From: Janthinobacterium lividum
GTDB taxonomy: Bacteria; Pseudomonadota; Gammaproteobacteria; Burkholderiales; Burkholderiaceae_D
DNA: 64,000 bases
Reading direction: 5' to 3'
Assembly (NCBI RefSeq): GCF_023509035.1
Contig: NZ_CP075583.1
Span: forward strand, 2,852,001 to 2,916,000
The position numbers were made by a program, and so were the translations under genes. The notes under the pieces are model-generated. The model did no database searches and had not been told where the DNA came from. It saw only the letters and a list, made by a program, of their open reading frames with translations. This document shows, in pieces, positions 46,803 to 54,430 of the stretch (position 1 is the stretch's first letter; each line of letters opens with the position of its first letter).

Positions 46803-47597
46803 ATGAAATCACCTGTCATTTTCTTGCTGCCGCTGCTGCTTCCTGCGGCCACTTCTTGCCACGCCCAGGCGCAAGCGCAAGCGCCCCAGACGCCGATGCC
46901 GGGGCAGATCCTCGTTACGGGCACCCTGGCCGACGAGGCGGGCAAGGCGGCCGTGCTGGCCCGCCTGCGCGAACTGTATGGCGCCGAGCGCGTGGTCGAC
47001 CAGATCGCCATCGGCAACGTGGCCGTGCCGGCCAACTGGAACGGCTATGTGCAAAAGCTGATCGCGCCGAACCTGAAGCTCATTTCACGGGGGCAGATCA
47101 GCATAGCCGGCAACAACGTCAGCGTGCGCGGCGAAGTGGCAAACGAGGCGCAGCGCCAGCAGATCGCCAGCGACATCGCCACCAGCCTCAATCCCACGTA
47201 TGTCGTCAACAATGGCTTGCGGGTCAGGGCGGCCGAGGCCGAGCAGGGCTTGCTCGATGCGGCGCTCGACAAGCGCATCATCGAATTCGACAGCGGCAAG
47301 GTTTCCATCACGCCAGCCGGCCTGGCCATTCTCGACGAGATGGCGGCCGTCATGCTCAAGCTGCGGGGACGCAAGGTGGAGGTGATCGGCCACACGGACG
47401 ACACGGGCCTGCGCGCCAGCAATGTGGCCCTGAGCCAGGCGCGCGCCGAAGCCGTGCGCGGCTACCTGGCCAGCAAGGGCATCGTAGCCGATTCGGTGCT
47501 GGTGTCGGGCCAGGGTCCGGACCGTCCCGTGGCCAGCAACGCCACGGCCGATGGCCGGGCGAGAAACCGGCGCATCGAGTTCCGCATTGCTCAATGA
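46803..47597 (+). CDS. OmpA-family protein of the T6SS locus (TagL-like)
   Basis: A 264-residue exported protein. A signal peptide (residues 1-20) is followed by two BON-like regions, LRELYGAERVVDQIAIGNVAVPANW and GNNVSVRGEVANEAQRQQI, and a C-terminal OmpA peptidoglycan-binding domain (VEVIGHTDDTGLRASNVALS ... ARNRRIEFRI). Proteins of this kind anchor the TssJLM complex to the cell wall, since this TssL lacks its own peptidoglycan-binding domain. It ends the tssM-tagF unit and faces tssL convergently 14 bases away. Confidence 0.87.
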   Translation: MKSPVIFLLPLLLPAATSCHAQAQAQAPQTPMPGQILVTGTLADEAGKAAVLARLRELYGAERVVDQIAIGNVAVPANWNGYVQKLIAPNLKLISRGQISIAGNNVSVRGEVANEAQRQQIASDIATSLNPTYVVNNGLRVRAAEAEQGLLDAALDKRIIEFDSGKVSITPAGLAILDEMAAVMLKLRGRKVEVIGHTDDTGLRASNVALSQARAEAVRGYLASKGIVADSVLVSGQGPDRPVASNATADGRARNRRIEFRIAQ

Positions 47598-47611
47598 TCC
47601 GCGCGCAATGA

Positions 47612-48397
47612 TCAGGGGAGTGTGATCGTCAGGTGCGCGGGGCGCGGCGCCAGCTTGACCAGGTCCGCATACGCGGCCAGGGTCGTTTGCGTGCCGCGCG
47701 TCAGATGCGTTTTCAAGCCCAGGTAGGCGCAGATGGCCAGCAGGGCGAAAAAGCTCGACAGCGCCCACAGTGGCACGTCGTTGCCGCGTTTGTTGACCAC
47801 CTGGTCGGGGCGTTCCGCACGCGGCGCGAAGCCACGGCTCTTGCCCTTGATGTGGGCGATCTCGTCGCCCAGGCGCGCCGTCAGGTAGCTGAGTTTTTCG
47901 CCGCCGTCGATCGCATACTTGCCCTGGAATCCCAGTAACAGGCACATATGGAAGACTTGCAGCGCCTGCACGCGCATGGCGCCCTTGCCGCGCAAGGCGT
48001 CGAGGCGGTCGAAAAAATGTTCGCCGGCCAGCTGGTCGCCAAAGATCAGCAGTTGCAGCGGGCGCCGCTCCCACTGCTTGCGCAGGGCGAAAGGCGAGGC
48101 CAGGATGATTTCATCGACGGCCGCGCAAAACGCATACTTGGCCGCCTCGATATCGTCGCCATCGGCGCGGATCTTTTTCGCTTCGCGTTCGAAGTCGTCG
48201 AGGAAGGCCGTGATGCGATCCATGAAGCTTTGCTCGTCGCCAGGCGCCGAACCGTGCTTCAGCATGAACAGCATGTAAAAGCCTTCGTGCATCAGGTCCA
48301 GCAGGGCGCTGCCGGCATGCCGGCTGCTGTCAGCCGGGGCGGAACCGCGTGATCCCAGCAGGGAGGGCGCAGCGCGCCGTTCGATGAGCTGGCTCAT
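47612..48397 (-). CDS. tssL: type VI secretion system membrane subunit TssL (IcmH/DotU)
   Basis: TssL forms the cytoplasmic hook of the membrane complex with TssM. The 261-residue protein has an N-terminal cytoplasmic helical domain (LLDLMHEGFYMLFMLKHG, EAAKYAFCAAVDEIILASPF, FGDQLAGEHFFDRLDAL, FHMCLLLGFQGKYAI) and one C-terminal transmembrane helix (VPLWALSSFFALLAICAYLGL) ending in a short tail. There is no C-terminal OmpA domain; the adjacent OmpA-family gene may supply this. The start overlaps the tssK stop by four bases (ATGA). Confidence 0.95.
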   Translation of the reverse strand: MSQLIERRAAPSLLGSRGSAPADSSRHAGSALLDLMHEGFYMLFMLKHGSAPGDEQSFMDRITAFLDDFEREAKKIRADGDDIEAAKYAFCAAVDEIILASPFALRKQWERRPLQLLIFGDQLAGEHFFDRLDALRGKGAMRVQALQVFHMCLLLGFQGKYAIDGGEKLSYLTARLGDEIAHIKGKSRGFAPRAERPDQVVNKRGNDVPLWALSSFFALLAICAYLGLKTHLTRGTQTTLAAYADLVKLAPRPAHLTITLP

Positions 48398-49782
48398 GCC
48401 GTCACCGCAATCAGTTCCAGCTGCAGGTCGCGTATGCCGGCCGGCACGTAGACGGAAATCGACTGCGCCTTGAGCATCTGTTCATACAGCGCGCCGCGGT
48501 TTTCAATCGCAAAATAATAGGTGTCGGGCCGCACGGGAATGGCGGCCGGCACTTGCGGCGCATGCGACAACTTCAGGCCGGGCATGGCCGTCAGCACGCA
48601 TTTTTCCACGTCGTCGGGTGCGCCCACTTTCACGCGCAGCGGCACCACGTCCACCAGTTCGATGGCGGGCATGGCGGCGCGAATCGCCAGGTACAAGGTG
48701 GTGTGCTGGTCGATCTTGCCCGAATCGAGCTTGCCCAGGTAGTACGATGGCTGGTCCTCAAGCAGGGCGATGGAAAAATACTTCGACGAGATGACGGTGT
48801 CGAGCAGTTCGCGGATGATGGCGTCGATGGCGTCGATGGCGTCGATGGCGTCGAAGCAGGCGCCCGGCTGCGCGTGCTCGTAGGCGGGCAGGTTGGCCAG
48901 GGTGTAATGCTTGGAGTAGCTGAGCAGGCCGCCCGCCAGGCCCAGCAGCGCCTCGTACAGGCGCTCCGGATGCAGGGCTGGATGGCGCACATAGTGCATC
49001 AGCGCGGCGGCGGCCGTGCTGACCGTGTGCAGCAGCCAGAATGAGGACACGTCGCCCGAGCGGAACTCGATCACGTTGCGGCTCGGTTCCCGGTGGTGAC
49101 CGTGCAGCGCGCTCACTTTCGCCTGCAGCGCGTCGAGCAGGTGTTCCAGCACGCCCTGCAGGCGCGGCGCGCCGGCGATCGCCAGGCTGGGCGCCATGAA
49201 CGAGGGTACGGGCTCGAAGCCGCCCGAGACCGTGCGCCGCAGGGCGATCAGCGGCAGGCAGTCGTAGGAGCCGCGCGCCTCGCTGTCGGGAATCAGGCGC
49301 ACGGTTTTCTTCAGGTAGGCCACGTCGGCCACGGCGGACTCCGTAAACAGATCGGGCGTGGCGCGCAGGGCGTGTGCAAAGCGCGTGCTGGCCGGCGTGC
49401 CTGCTGCCGACGCCTGCACCGTGTAATTCATGCCTTCGCGGTTGAGGATGGGCAGGGCCGCATAGTACGTCACTTCCTGCACCGCCGGCGGCAGCGCTTC
49501 CAGGTCCACCGGCGGGGGCAGGGTATCGCTGCCGGGCGCGCCGTCGCCCAGCGCTTCGAACACTTCGCCATCGCGGAAGATCGCCGACAGGGCTTGCAAG
49601 CGCAAGGTGCCCGTCTTCAGCGCAGCCAGGTCCCACTGCATGTGCGCCACGCCCCACAGGTAGGGATGCAGCGCGCTGGCCGTGTGATGCAGGCGCGCTT
49701 CGTGATACTGATCCTGGCGCTGGAAATGCTGCGGCCGCAGGAACAGGCCTTCTCCCCACAAGACTTTCGCTGCCATGCCCAT
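48394..49782 (-). CDS. tssK: type VI secretion system baseplate subunit TssK
   Basis: TssK links the baseplate to the membrane complex in the cytoplasm. The 462-residue protein opens with the family signature KVLWGEGLFLRPQHFQRQDQYHEARLHH and ends QSISVYVPAGIRDLQLELIAV. A middle helix contains four DAI repeats (AIDAIDAIDAI), produced by a 9-base tandem repeat. The ATG at 49782 follows AAGGAG. Its gene lies between tssJ and tssL on the same strand, the normal tssJKL order. Confidence 0.96.
   Translation of the reverse strand: MGMAAKVLWGEGLFLRPQHFQRQDQYHEARLHHTASALHPYLWGVAHMQWDLAALKTGTLRLQALSAIFRDGEVFEALGDGAPGSDTLPPPVDLEALPPAVQEVTYYAALPILNREGMNYTVQASAAGTPASTRFAHALRATPDLFTESAVADVAYLKKTVRLIPDSEARGSYDCLPLIALRRTVSGGFEPVPSFMAPSLAIAGAPRLQGVLEHLLDALQAKVSALHGHHREPSRNVIEFRSGDVSSFWLLHTVSTAAAALMHYVRHPALHPERLYEALLGLAGGLLSYSKHYTLANLPAYEHAQPGACFDAIDAIDAIDAIIRELLDTVISSKYFSIALLEDQPSYYLGKLDSGKIDQHTTLYLAIRAAMPAIELVDVVPLRVKVGAPDDVEKCVLTAMPGLKLSHAPQVPAAIPVRPDTYYFAIENRGALYEQMLKAQSISVYVPAGIRDLQLELIAVTA
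48817..48852. repeat. (GATGGCGTC)4 tandem repeat inside tssK
   Basis: Four exact 9-base units encode Asp-Ala-Ile triplets on the minus strand of tssK. Each unit is three codons, so copy-number change would lengthen or shorten one helix without a frameshift. Confidence 0.9.
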
Positions 49783-49845
49783 CTCGTTTCTCCTTGAAAG
49801 TGTGGCGTGTCGCTGTGCTTTATTGGCCTGCGTTATTGGCCTGAG

Positions 49846-50445
49846 TTACTGGCAGCGCAGGGCCGCCAGCGGCGCCATACCGCTGTCCATGCTGGCTACG
49901 CTGAGTGCGCACGCGTGCAGGCCGACGGTGATGCCGCCGCGTTCCGCGTCGGCGGCGGCAAAGGTGGCGCGCCAGCGCTGCGCCGCAGGCGCGCGGAACA
50001 GGGCCACCACGCCGATGAAATACGCTTCCTTGCTGACTTTTTCCTGCACTTCGTAGCGCTGGCCGGGCACCAGCAGCACTTCCTTCACTTCCATCAGGTC
50101 GGCGCCCAGCGCGGCCTTTTCGCGCTGCGGGTCCAGGAAGCTGTCGTAGGGCGCCTGCTCGAAGGCGGCGCTCTGGCGCAGCTTGTAGATGCGCGCCACC
50201 AGCGCCAGCGGCCGGCCATCGGCATCCGTGTTGAGGCGCTGCGCCGCGTGCAGGCGGATGCTGACATTGCGCGGCGGCTTTTGCGCGTCGGGCAGTTCCG
50301 GTGGCGGCTTGGCCACGCCGGCCATCTGCAGCGCCGCATTGGCCAGGGTACCGATGGCGCCGCCCGCACAACCGGCCAGCAGCAACACCGGCAGCAGTAG
50401 CGCGGTGGTGGGGGCCAGGCGGCGGAGCAGGGCGTCAGATGGCAT
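49846..50445 (-). CDS. tssJ: type VI secretion system lipoprotein TssJ
   Basis: TssJ is the outer-membrane lipoprotein that caps the TssLM channel. The 199-residue protein has a lipoprotein signal with the lipobox LLLAGC (Cys near residue 26), and a transthyretin-like beta-sandwich with VSIRLHAAQRLNTDADGRPLALVARIYKL, FEQAPYDSFL and VLLVPGQRYEVQEKV, all diagnostic. It is first of the tssJ-tssK-tssL series. Its start is 285 bases from the divergent TPR lipoprotein gene, a probable shared control region. Confidence 0.93.
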   Translation of the reverse strand: MPSDALLRRLAPTTALLLPVLLLAGCAGGAIGTLANAALQMAGVAKPPPELPDAQKPPRNVSIRLHAAQRLNTDADGRPLALVARIYKLRQSAAFEQAPYDSFLDPQREKAALGADLMEVKEVLLVPGQRYEVQEKVSKEAYFIGVVALFRAPAAQRWRATFAAADAERGGITVGLHACALSVASMDSGMAPLAALRCQ

Positions 50446-50730
50446 GGGCGGGGCGACCTTTGCAAAAAATGAAGAGGGGAAATAAAAGTGTTGCAGTCAT
50501 TTAAACGCATGCACGGGCGACCTGCTTGCGTTGGCGCAAAATCCGTCCGCGATCAAGGTAATTACTGCGCCAGATCAGGATTCATGTCGCTGCACGCGGC
50601 TGTGATATGGAACTTCTTCTTTGCTGATTAATCTCAATTTGGCCAAAAAATTGGCGATCAATAATGGCCTCCACCAAGGCGCCGCCCATCTTTCCCAGCG
50701 GTAGCGTCCTCCACGTGAAGGAGTGCCCCG

Positions 50731-51326
50731 ATGAAGCCAGCACCCATGTTGCCCCGTATTGCCTGCTTCGCCAGCGCTTTGCTGCTGGCCGCCTGCGCCA
50801 CGCCGGACCAGCCGGCGCCCAAAAAACTGGCGCGCCGACCCTGGCGCAAGTGATGAGCGACGCCGATGCGGCGGCGCGCGCCGGCCAGTACGAGCGCGCC
50901 ATGACCCTGCTTCAGGGCGGCGGCAGCAGCTACCCGGCCGACAAGGCGCCGTGGCTGCAAATGGCGCAGATGAAGTTCGACCGCGGCCAGTACGGCGACG
51001 CCATCGGCCATGCGCTCGAAGCGCTGGAACGCGACCCGGACGACAAGGTCGCCAACAGCATCGTCGCCGTCAGCGGCTTGCGCCTGTCCGGCAAGGCGCT
51101 GGCCGACCTGTCGCGGCAAAACAATCTGAATGGCTCGCTGCGGTCGGAAGCGCAGGACCTGGCCAAGCTGCTGCGCGCGAGCATCGGTGAAGACGTGCTG
51201 GTGCCGCCGGCCAAGCGTCCGCCGGCAGCCGGCAAGCGCGCGGCCACATCCGGCTCCGGTACGCCGGCGGCGAAGGGCGCAGCGCAGCAAGGCAGCGCGG
51301 CCGATCCGTTCAGCGGCCTGAAATAA
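50731..51326 (+). pseudogene. T6SS-locus TPR lipoprotein, apparent frameshift
   Basis: The start at 50731 (AAGGAG site) gives a lipoprotein signal with LLLAAC (Cys at residue 22), but that frame stops after about 40 codons. The remainder, in another frame, reads TGAPTLAQVMSDADAAARAGQYERAMTLLQ and holds two to three TPR-like helices (DKAPWLQMAQMKFDRGQYGDAIGHALEAL) and a Pro/Ala-rich tail. Adding one A to the run of six at 50821-50826 joins the parts into about 198 residues. It precedes tssB by 38 bases and likely belongs to the T6SS. The frame break is probably a sequencing error because the downstream half is well conserved in coding quality. Confidence 0.75.
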
Positions 51327-51364
51327 GTCCGCGTTCCCACCACCCCCTTAGCGAAGGAAGCGAT

Positions 51365-51874
51365 ATGCCCAAGTCCGACAGCGTGCAGAAACGCCTGCAA
51401 AAGATACGCGCGCCGCGCGTGCAAATGACCTATGACGTCGAGATTGGCGACGCGATTGAAAACAAGGAGCTGCCCTTCGTGGTCGGCGTGCTGGGCGACT
51501 TTGGCGGCAATCCGGACAGCGAAAAAAAACGCCTGAAAGACCGCAAGTTCGTCGCCATCGACCGCGACAACTTCGACGAAGTGCTGGCCGGCGTGGAACC
51601 GGTGGTCCGTTTCGCCGTGCCGAACCGCCTCAGCGAGGCGGGCGGCACGTTCGCCGTCGACCTGCATTTCCGCTCGATGGATGACTTCCGCCCGGAATCG
51701 GTGGTGCGCCAGGTCGATCCCTTGCGCAAGCTGCTCGAGGCGCGCACCAAGCTGGCCGACTTGCGCAACAAGCTGGCCGGCAACGACAAGCTGGAAGACT
51801 TGCTGACGGAAGTGCTGAACAACACGGACAGCCTGGCCACCCTGAAACCGCAGTTCCCAGCGCAGGAGGATTGA
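51365..51874 (+). CDS. tssB: type VI secretion system contractile sheath small subunit TssB
   Basis: TssB (VipA) forms the contractile sheath with TssC around the Hcp tube. The 169-residue protein has the family signature RAPRVQMTYDVEIGDA and ELPFVVGVLGDFGG, and DRDNFDEVLAGVEPVVRF followed by LHFRSMDDFRPESVV. Good ribosome-binding site (GAAGGAAGCGAT). One base separates it from tssC. Confidence 0.97.
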   Translation: MPKSDSVQKRLQKIRAPRVQMTYDVEIGDAIENKELPFVVGVLGDFGGNPDSEKKRLKDRKFVAIDRDNFDEVLAGVEPVVRFAVPNRLSEAGGTFAVDLHFRSMDDFRPESVVRQVDPLRKLLEARTKLADLRNKLAGNDKLEDLLTEVLNNTDSLATLKPQFPAQED

Positions 51875-51875
51875 G

Positions 51876-53366
51876 ATGAGCGCCCAGGCAGAAGCCCTTG
51901 CAGTATCGGCCGCCAGCGCGCCGGCCGCCACCGATTTGCTGGACCAGATTGTCGAGCAAAGCCGCGTCGCCAAGTCCGGCGCCGAACATGCGCGCGCACG
52001 CGATCTGATCTCGGAACTGGTGGCGCAGGTGCTAGACGGCACGGTGCTGATGTCGAGCAGCCTGTCGGCGACGCTGGACGCGCGCGTGGCGGAAATCGAC
52101 CGCCTGATCTCCGCCCAGCTCAGCGAAATCATGCACGCGGCGCCGTTCCAGAAGCTCGAACAAAGCTGGACGGGGCTGCGCTACCTGGTCGGCAATTCCG
52201 ATACGGGAACGCGCCTGCAGATCCGCATGTTCAACGCCACCAAGCGCGAACTGGTGAAGGATTTCCAGGCCGCGCTGGAGTTCGACCAGAGCAGCATGTT
52301 CAAGAAGGTATATGAAGAGGAATTCGGCACCTTTGGCGGCGCGCCGTTTGCCGCGTTGCTGGGCGACTTCGCCATCTCGCGCCAGCCGGAAGACATGTAT
52401 TTCGTCGAGCAGATGTCGCACATCGCCGCCGCCGCGCATGCGCCCTTCATCGCTTCGGCCGCGCCCGAGCTGTTTGGCCTGGAAAGCTACGGCGACCTGG
52501 GCAAGCCGCGCGACCTGGCCAAGGTGTTCGACACCATCGAGTACGCGAAATGGAAAGCCTTCCGCGAATCCGAGGATGCACGCTATGTCGGCCTGACCTT
52601 GCCGCGCTTCCTGGGCCGGCTGCCGTTCAATCCCGTCGATGGCACCACCGTCGAAGGCTTCAACTTCGTCGAGGAAGTCGATGGCAGCGACCATCACAAA
52701 TACCTGTGGTGTAACGCCGCGTATGCGTTCGGCTGCAAGCTGACGCGCGCCTTTGCCGACTACGGCTGGTGCGCCGCCATCCGCGGCGTGGAGGGCGGCG
52801 GCCTGGTGGACGACCTGCCCACGCATACGTTCAAGACGGACGAGGGCGACGTGGCCCTGAAATGCCCGGCCGAAGTGGCGATCACGGACCGCCGCGAAAA
52901 GGAGTTGTCGGACCTGGGCTTCATCTCGCTGGTGCATTGCAAGAACACGGCGTATGCGGCGTTTTTCGGCGCGCAGTCGGCGCAGAAAAGCCGCAAGTAC
53001 AATAGCGACGCGGCCAACGCGAACGCGGTGCTGTCTTCGCAACTGCAGTACATCTTTGCCGTTTCGCGCATCGCCCATTACATGAAGGCCATGATGCGCG
53101 ACAAGATCGGCAGCTTTGCCGCCGCCTCCAACGTGGAAGATTTTTTGAACCGCTGGCTGATGCAGTATGTGCTGCTCGACGATAACGCCAGCCAGGAACA
53201 GAAGGCGCAGTTCCCCCTGCGCGAGGCTTCCGTGCAAGTGCATGAAGTGCCGGGCCGGCCCGGCGTGTACCGCGCCGTGTCGTTCCTGCGGCCGCACTTC
53301 CAGCTCGATGAATTATCCGTTTCGCTCCGACTGGTCGCGGAGTTGCCGAAGTCGACCAATTCCTGA
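51876..53366 (+). CDS. tssC: type VI secretion system contractile sheath large subunit TssC
   Basis: TssC (VipB) is the larger sheath protein. The 496-residue product shows the signatures FQKLEQSWTGLRYLV, GTFGGAPFAALLGDF, YVGLTLPRFLGRLPF and the C-terminal RPGVYRAVSFLRPHFQLDELSVSLRLVAELP. The N-terminal 30 residues are Ala-rich and not conserved. It is coupled closely to tssB upstream and hcp downstream (31 bases). Confidence 0.97.
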   Translation: MSAQAEALAVSAASAPAATDLLDQIVEQSRVAKSGAEHARARDLISELVAQVLDGTVLMSSSLSATLDARVAEIDRLISAQLSEIMHAAPFQKLEQSWTGLRYLVGNSDTGTRLQIRMFNATKRELVKDFQAALEFDQSSMFKKVYEEEFGTFGGAPFAALLGDFAISRQPEDMYFVEQMSHIAAAAHAPFIASAAPELFGLESYGDLGKPRDLAKVFDTIEYAKWKAFRESEDARYVGLTLPRFLGRLPFNPVDGTTVEGFNFVEEVDGSDHHKYLWCNAAYAFGCKLTRAFADYGWCAAIRGVEGGGLVDDLPTHTFKTDEGDVALKCPAEVAITDRREKELSDLGFISLVHCKNTAYAAFFGAQSAQKSRKYNSDAANANAVLSSQLQYIFAVSRIAHYMKAMMRDKIGSFAAASNVEDFLNRWLMQYVLLDDNASQEQKAQFPLREASVQVHEVPGRPGVYRAVSFLRPHFQLDELSVSLRLVAELPKSTNS

Positions 53367-53397
53367 TTCACCCATCTTTCAACCAGAGGAGCACACC

Positions 53398-53889
53398 ATG
53401 GCAATCGATGTATATCTGCAGATAGACGGCATCAAGGGCGAGTCCACCGATGACAAGCACAAGGACTGGATCGAGTGCAAATCGGTCAGCTGGAGCGTCG
53501 CGCAGCCGAAGTCGGCCACCGCCTCGACGGGCGGCGGCCACACGGCTGAACGCTGCGAGCACAAGGACATCGTCATTTCCAAGCTGGCCGACCTGGCCTC
53601 GCCGGTGCTGCTGCAGACCTGCTCGGCCGGCAAGACCATTCCCAAGGCGCGCTTCGAATTCATGCGCGCCGACGGCCAGGGCGAGCGCGTCAAGTATTTT
53701 GAAATCGAAATCGAAAATGTGCTGATCGGCGCCGTGACGCCGAACGTGGAAGAAGGCGACATCCTCGGTGAACACGTCGGCTTCAAGTTCTCGAAAGTGA
53801 AGTGGAAGTACACGCAGCAAAAAGTGACGGGCGGCGCCGGTGGCAATACCTCGGGCGGCTGGGATCTGGCCGCGAACCGCGTGGCTTGA
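53398..53889 (+). CDS. hcp: type VI secretion system tube protein Hcp (TssD)
   Basis: Hcp hexamers stack into the inner tube propelled by the sheath. The 163-residue protein begins MAIDVYLQIDGIKGESTDDKHKDW and has SVSWSVAQP and VLIGAVTPNVEEGDILGEHVGFKFSKVKWKY. The C-terminal Gly-rich tail (GGAGGNTSGGWDL) is typical of the class found with TssC in betaproteobacteria. ATG 53398 is chosen; the frame is open upstream into tssC. AGAGGAG precedes the start. Confidence 0.97.
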   Translation: MAIDVYLQIDGIKGESTDDKHKDWIECKSVSWSVAQPKSATASTGGGHTAERCEHKDIVISKLADLASPVLLQTCSAGKTIPKARFEFMRADGQGERVKYFEIEIENVLIGAVTPNVEEGDILGEHVGFKFSKVKWKYTQQKVTGGAGGNTSGGWDLAANRVA

Positions 53890-53953
53890 TCCATGGTGCG
53901 CGGCGCGCGGCGGCCACCTCCGCCCGCGCCGCGCCGACTTTTCAGGAGAGCGC

Positions 53954-54430
53954 ATGGACAGTTATGTACCTGGCCTGTTCGACCGCCTGATGGGCGACGG
54001 CGGTGCGGCGGCGGGCGGCGTGGCGGTGCGCCTGTCGCTGGAACAATTGAAGGATGCGGTGGCGCGCGACCTGGAAGAGCTGCTCAACACGCGCGTGGCC
54101 CTGCCGCCCGGCGCGCTCGACGCCTATCCGGAATGCGCGGCCTCCATCGTCAACTATGGCCTGATCGATTTCGCCGGCATGTGTTTGTCCAGCAGCGATG
54201 ACCGCGCCCGCATCTGTGCCGCGCTGAAGGCCGCCATCGAACGCCACGAACCGCGCCTGCGGAACGTGCGCGCCCGCCTGGAGCGCGAAGCGGGCGCGAT
54301 CAACCGGGTCGGCTTTGTCATCAGCGGCACCCTGGCCGTGAAGTCCGGCGGCGAGACGGTCAATTTCGACGCCGTGCTGCAGCCATCGTCGCTGCGCTAT
54401 TCGATCAACCGCAAGGGAGCCGCAGCATGA
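53954..54430 (+). CDS. tssE: type VI secretion system baseplate subunit TssE
   Basis: TssE is a gp25-like baseplate wedge protein. The 158-residue protein opens with YVPGLFDRLMGD and has LEELLNTRVALPPGALDAYPECAASIVNYGLIDFAG and the lysozyme-like fold residues RLREN-type stretch LRNVRARLER. The ATG at 53954 follows CAGGAGA. Its stop overlaps the tssH start. In most T6SS operons tssF and tssG follow tssE; here they are absent. Confidence 0.93.
   Translation: MDSYVPGLFDRLMGDGGAAAGGVAVRLSLEQLKDAVARDLEELLNTRVALPPGALDAYPECAASIVNYGLIDFAGMCLSSSDDRARICAALKAAIERHEPRLRNVRARLEREAGAINRVGFVISGTLAVKSGGETVNFDAVLQPSSLRYSINRKGAAA

Noticed and set aside
50634..50665. Sequence TTTGGCCAAAAAATTGGCG upstream of the TPR lipoprotein as a possible sigma-54 promoter
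   Set aside because: The GG and GC doublets are 11 bases apart where 10 are needed, so it does not fit the -24/-12 rule.
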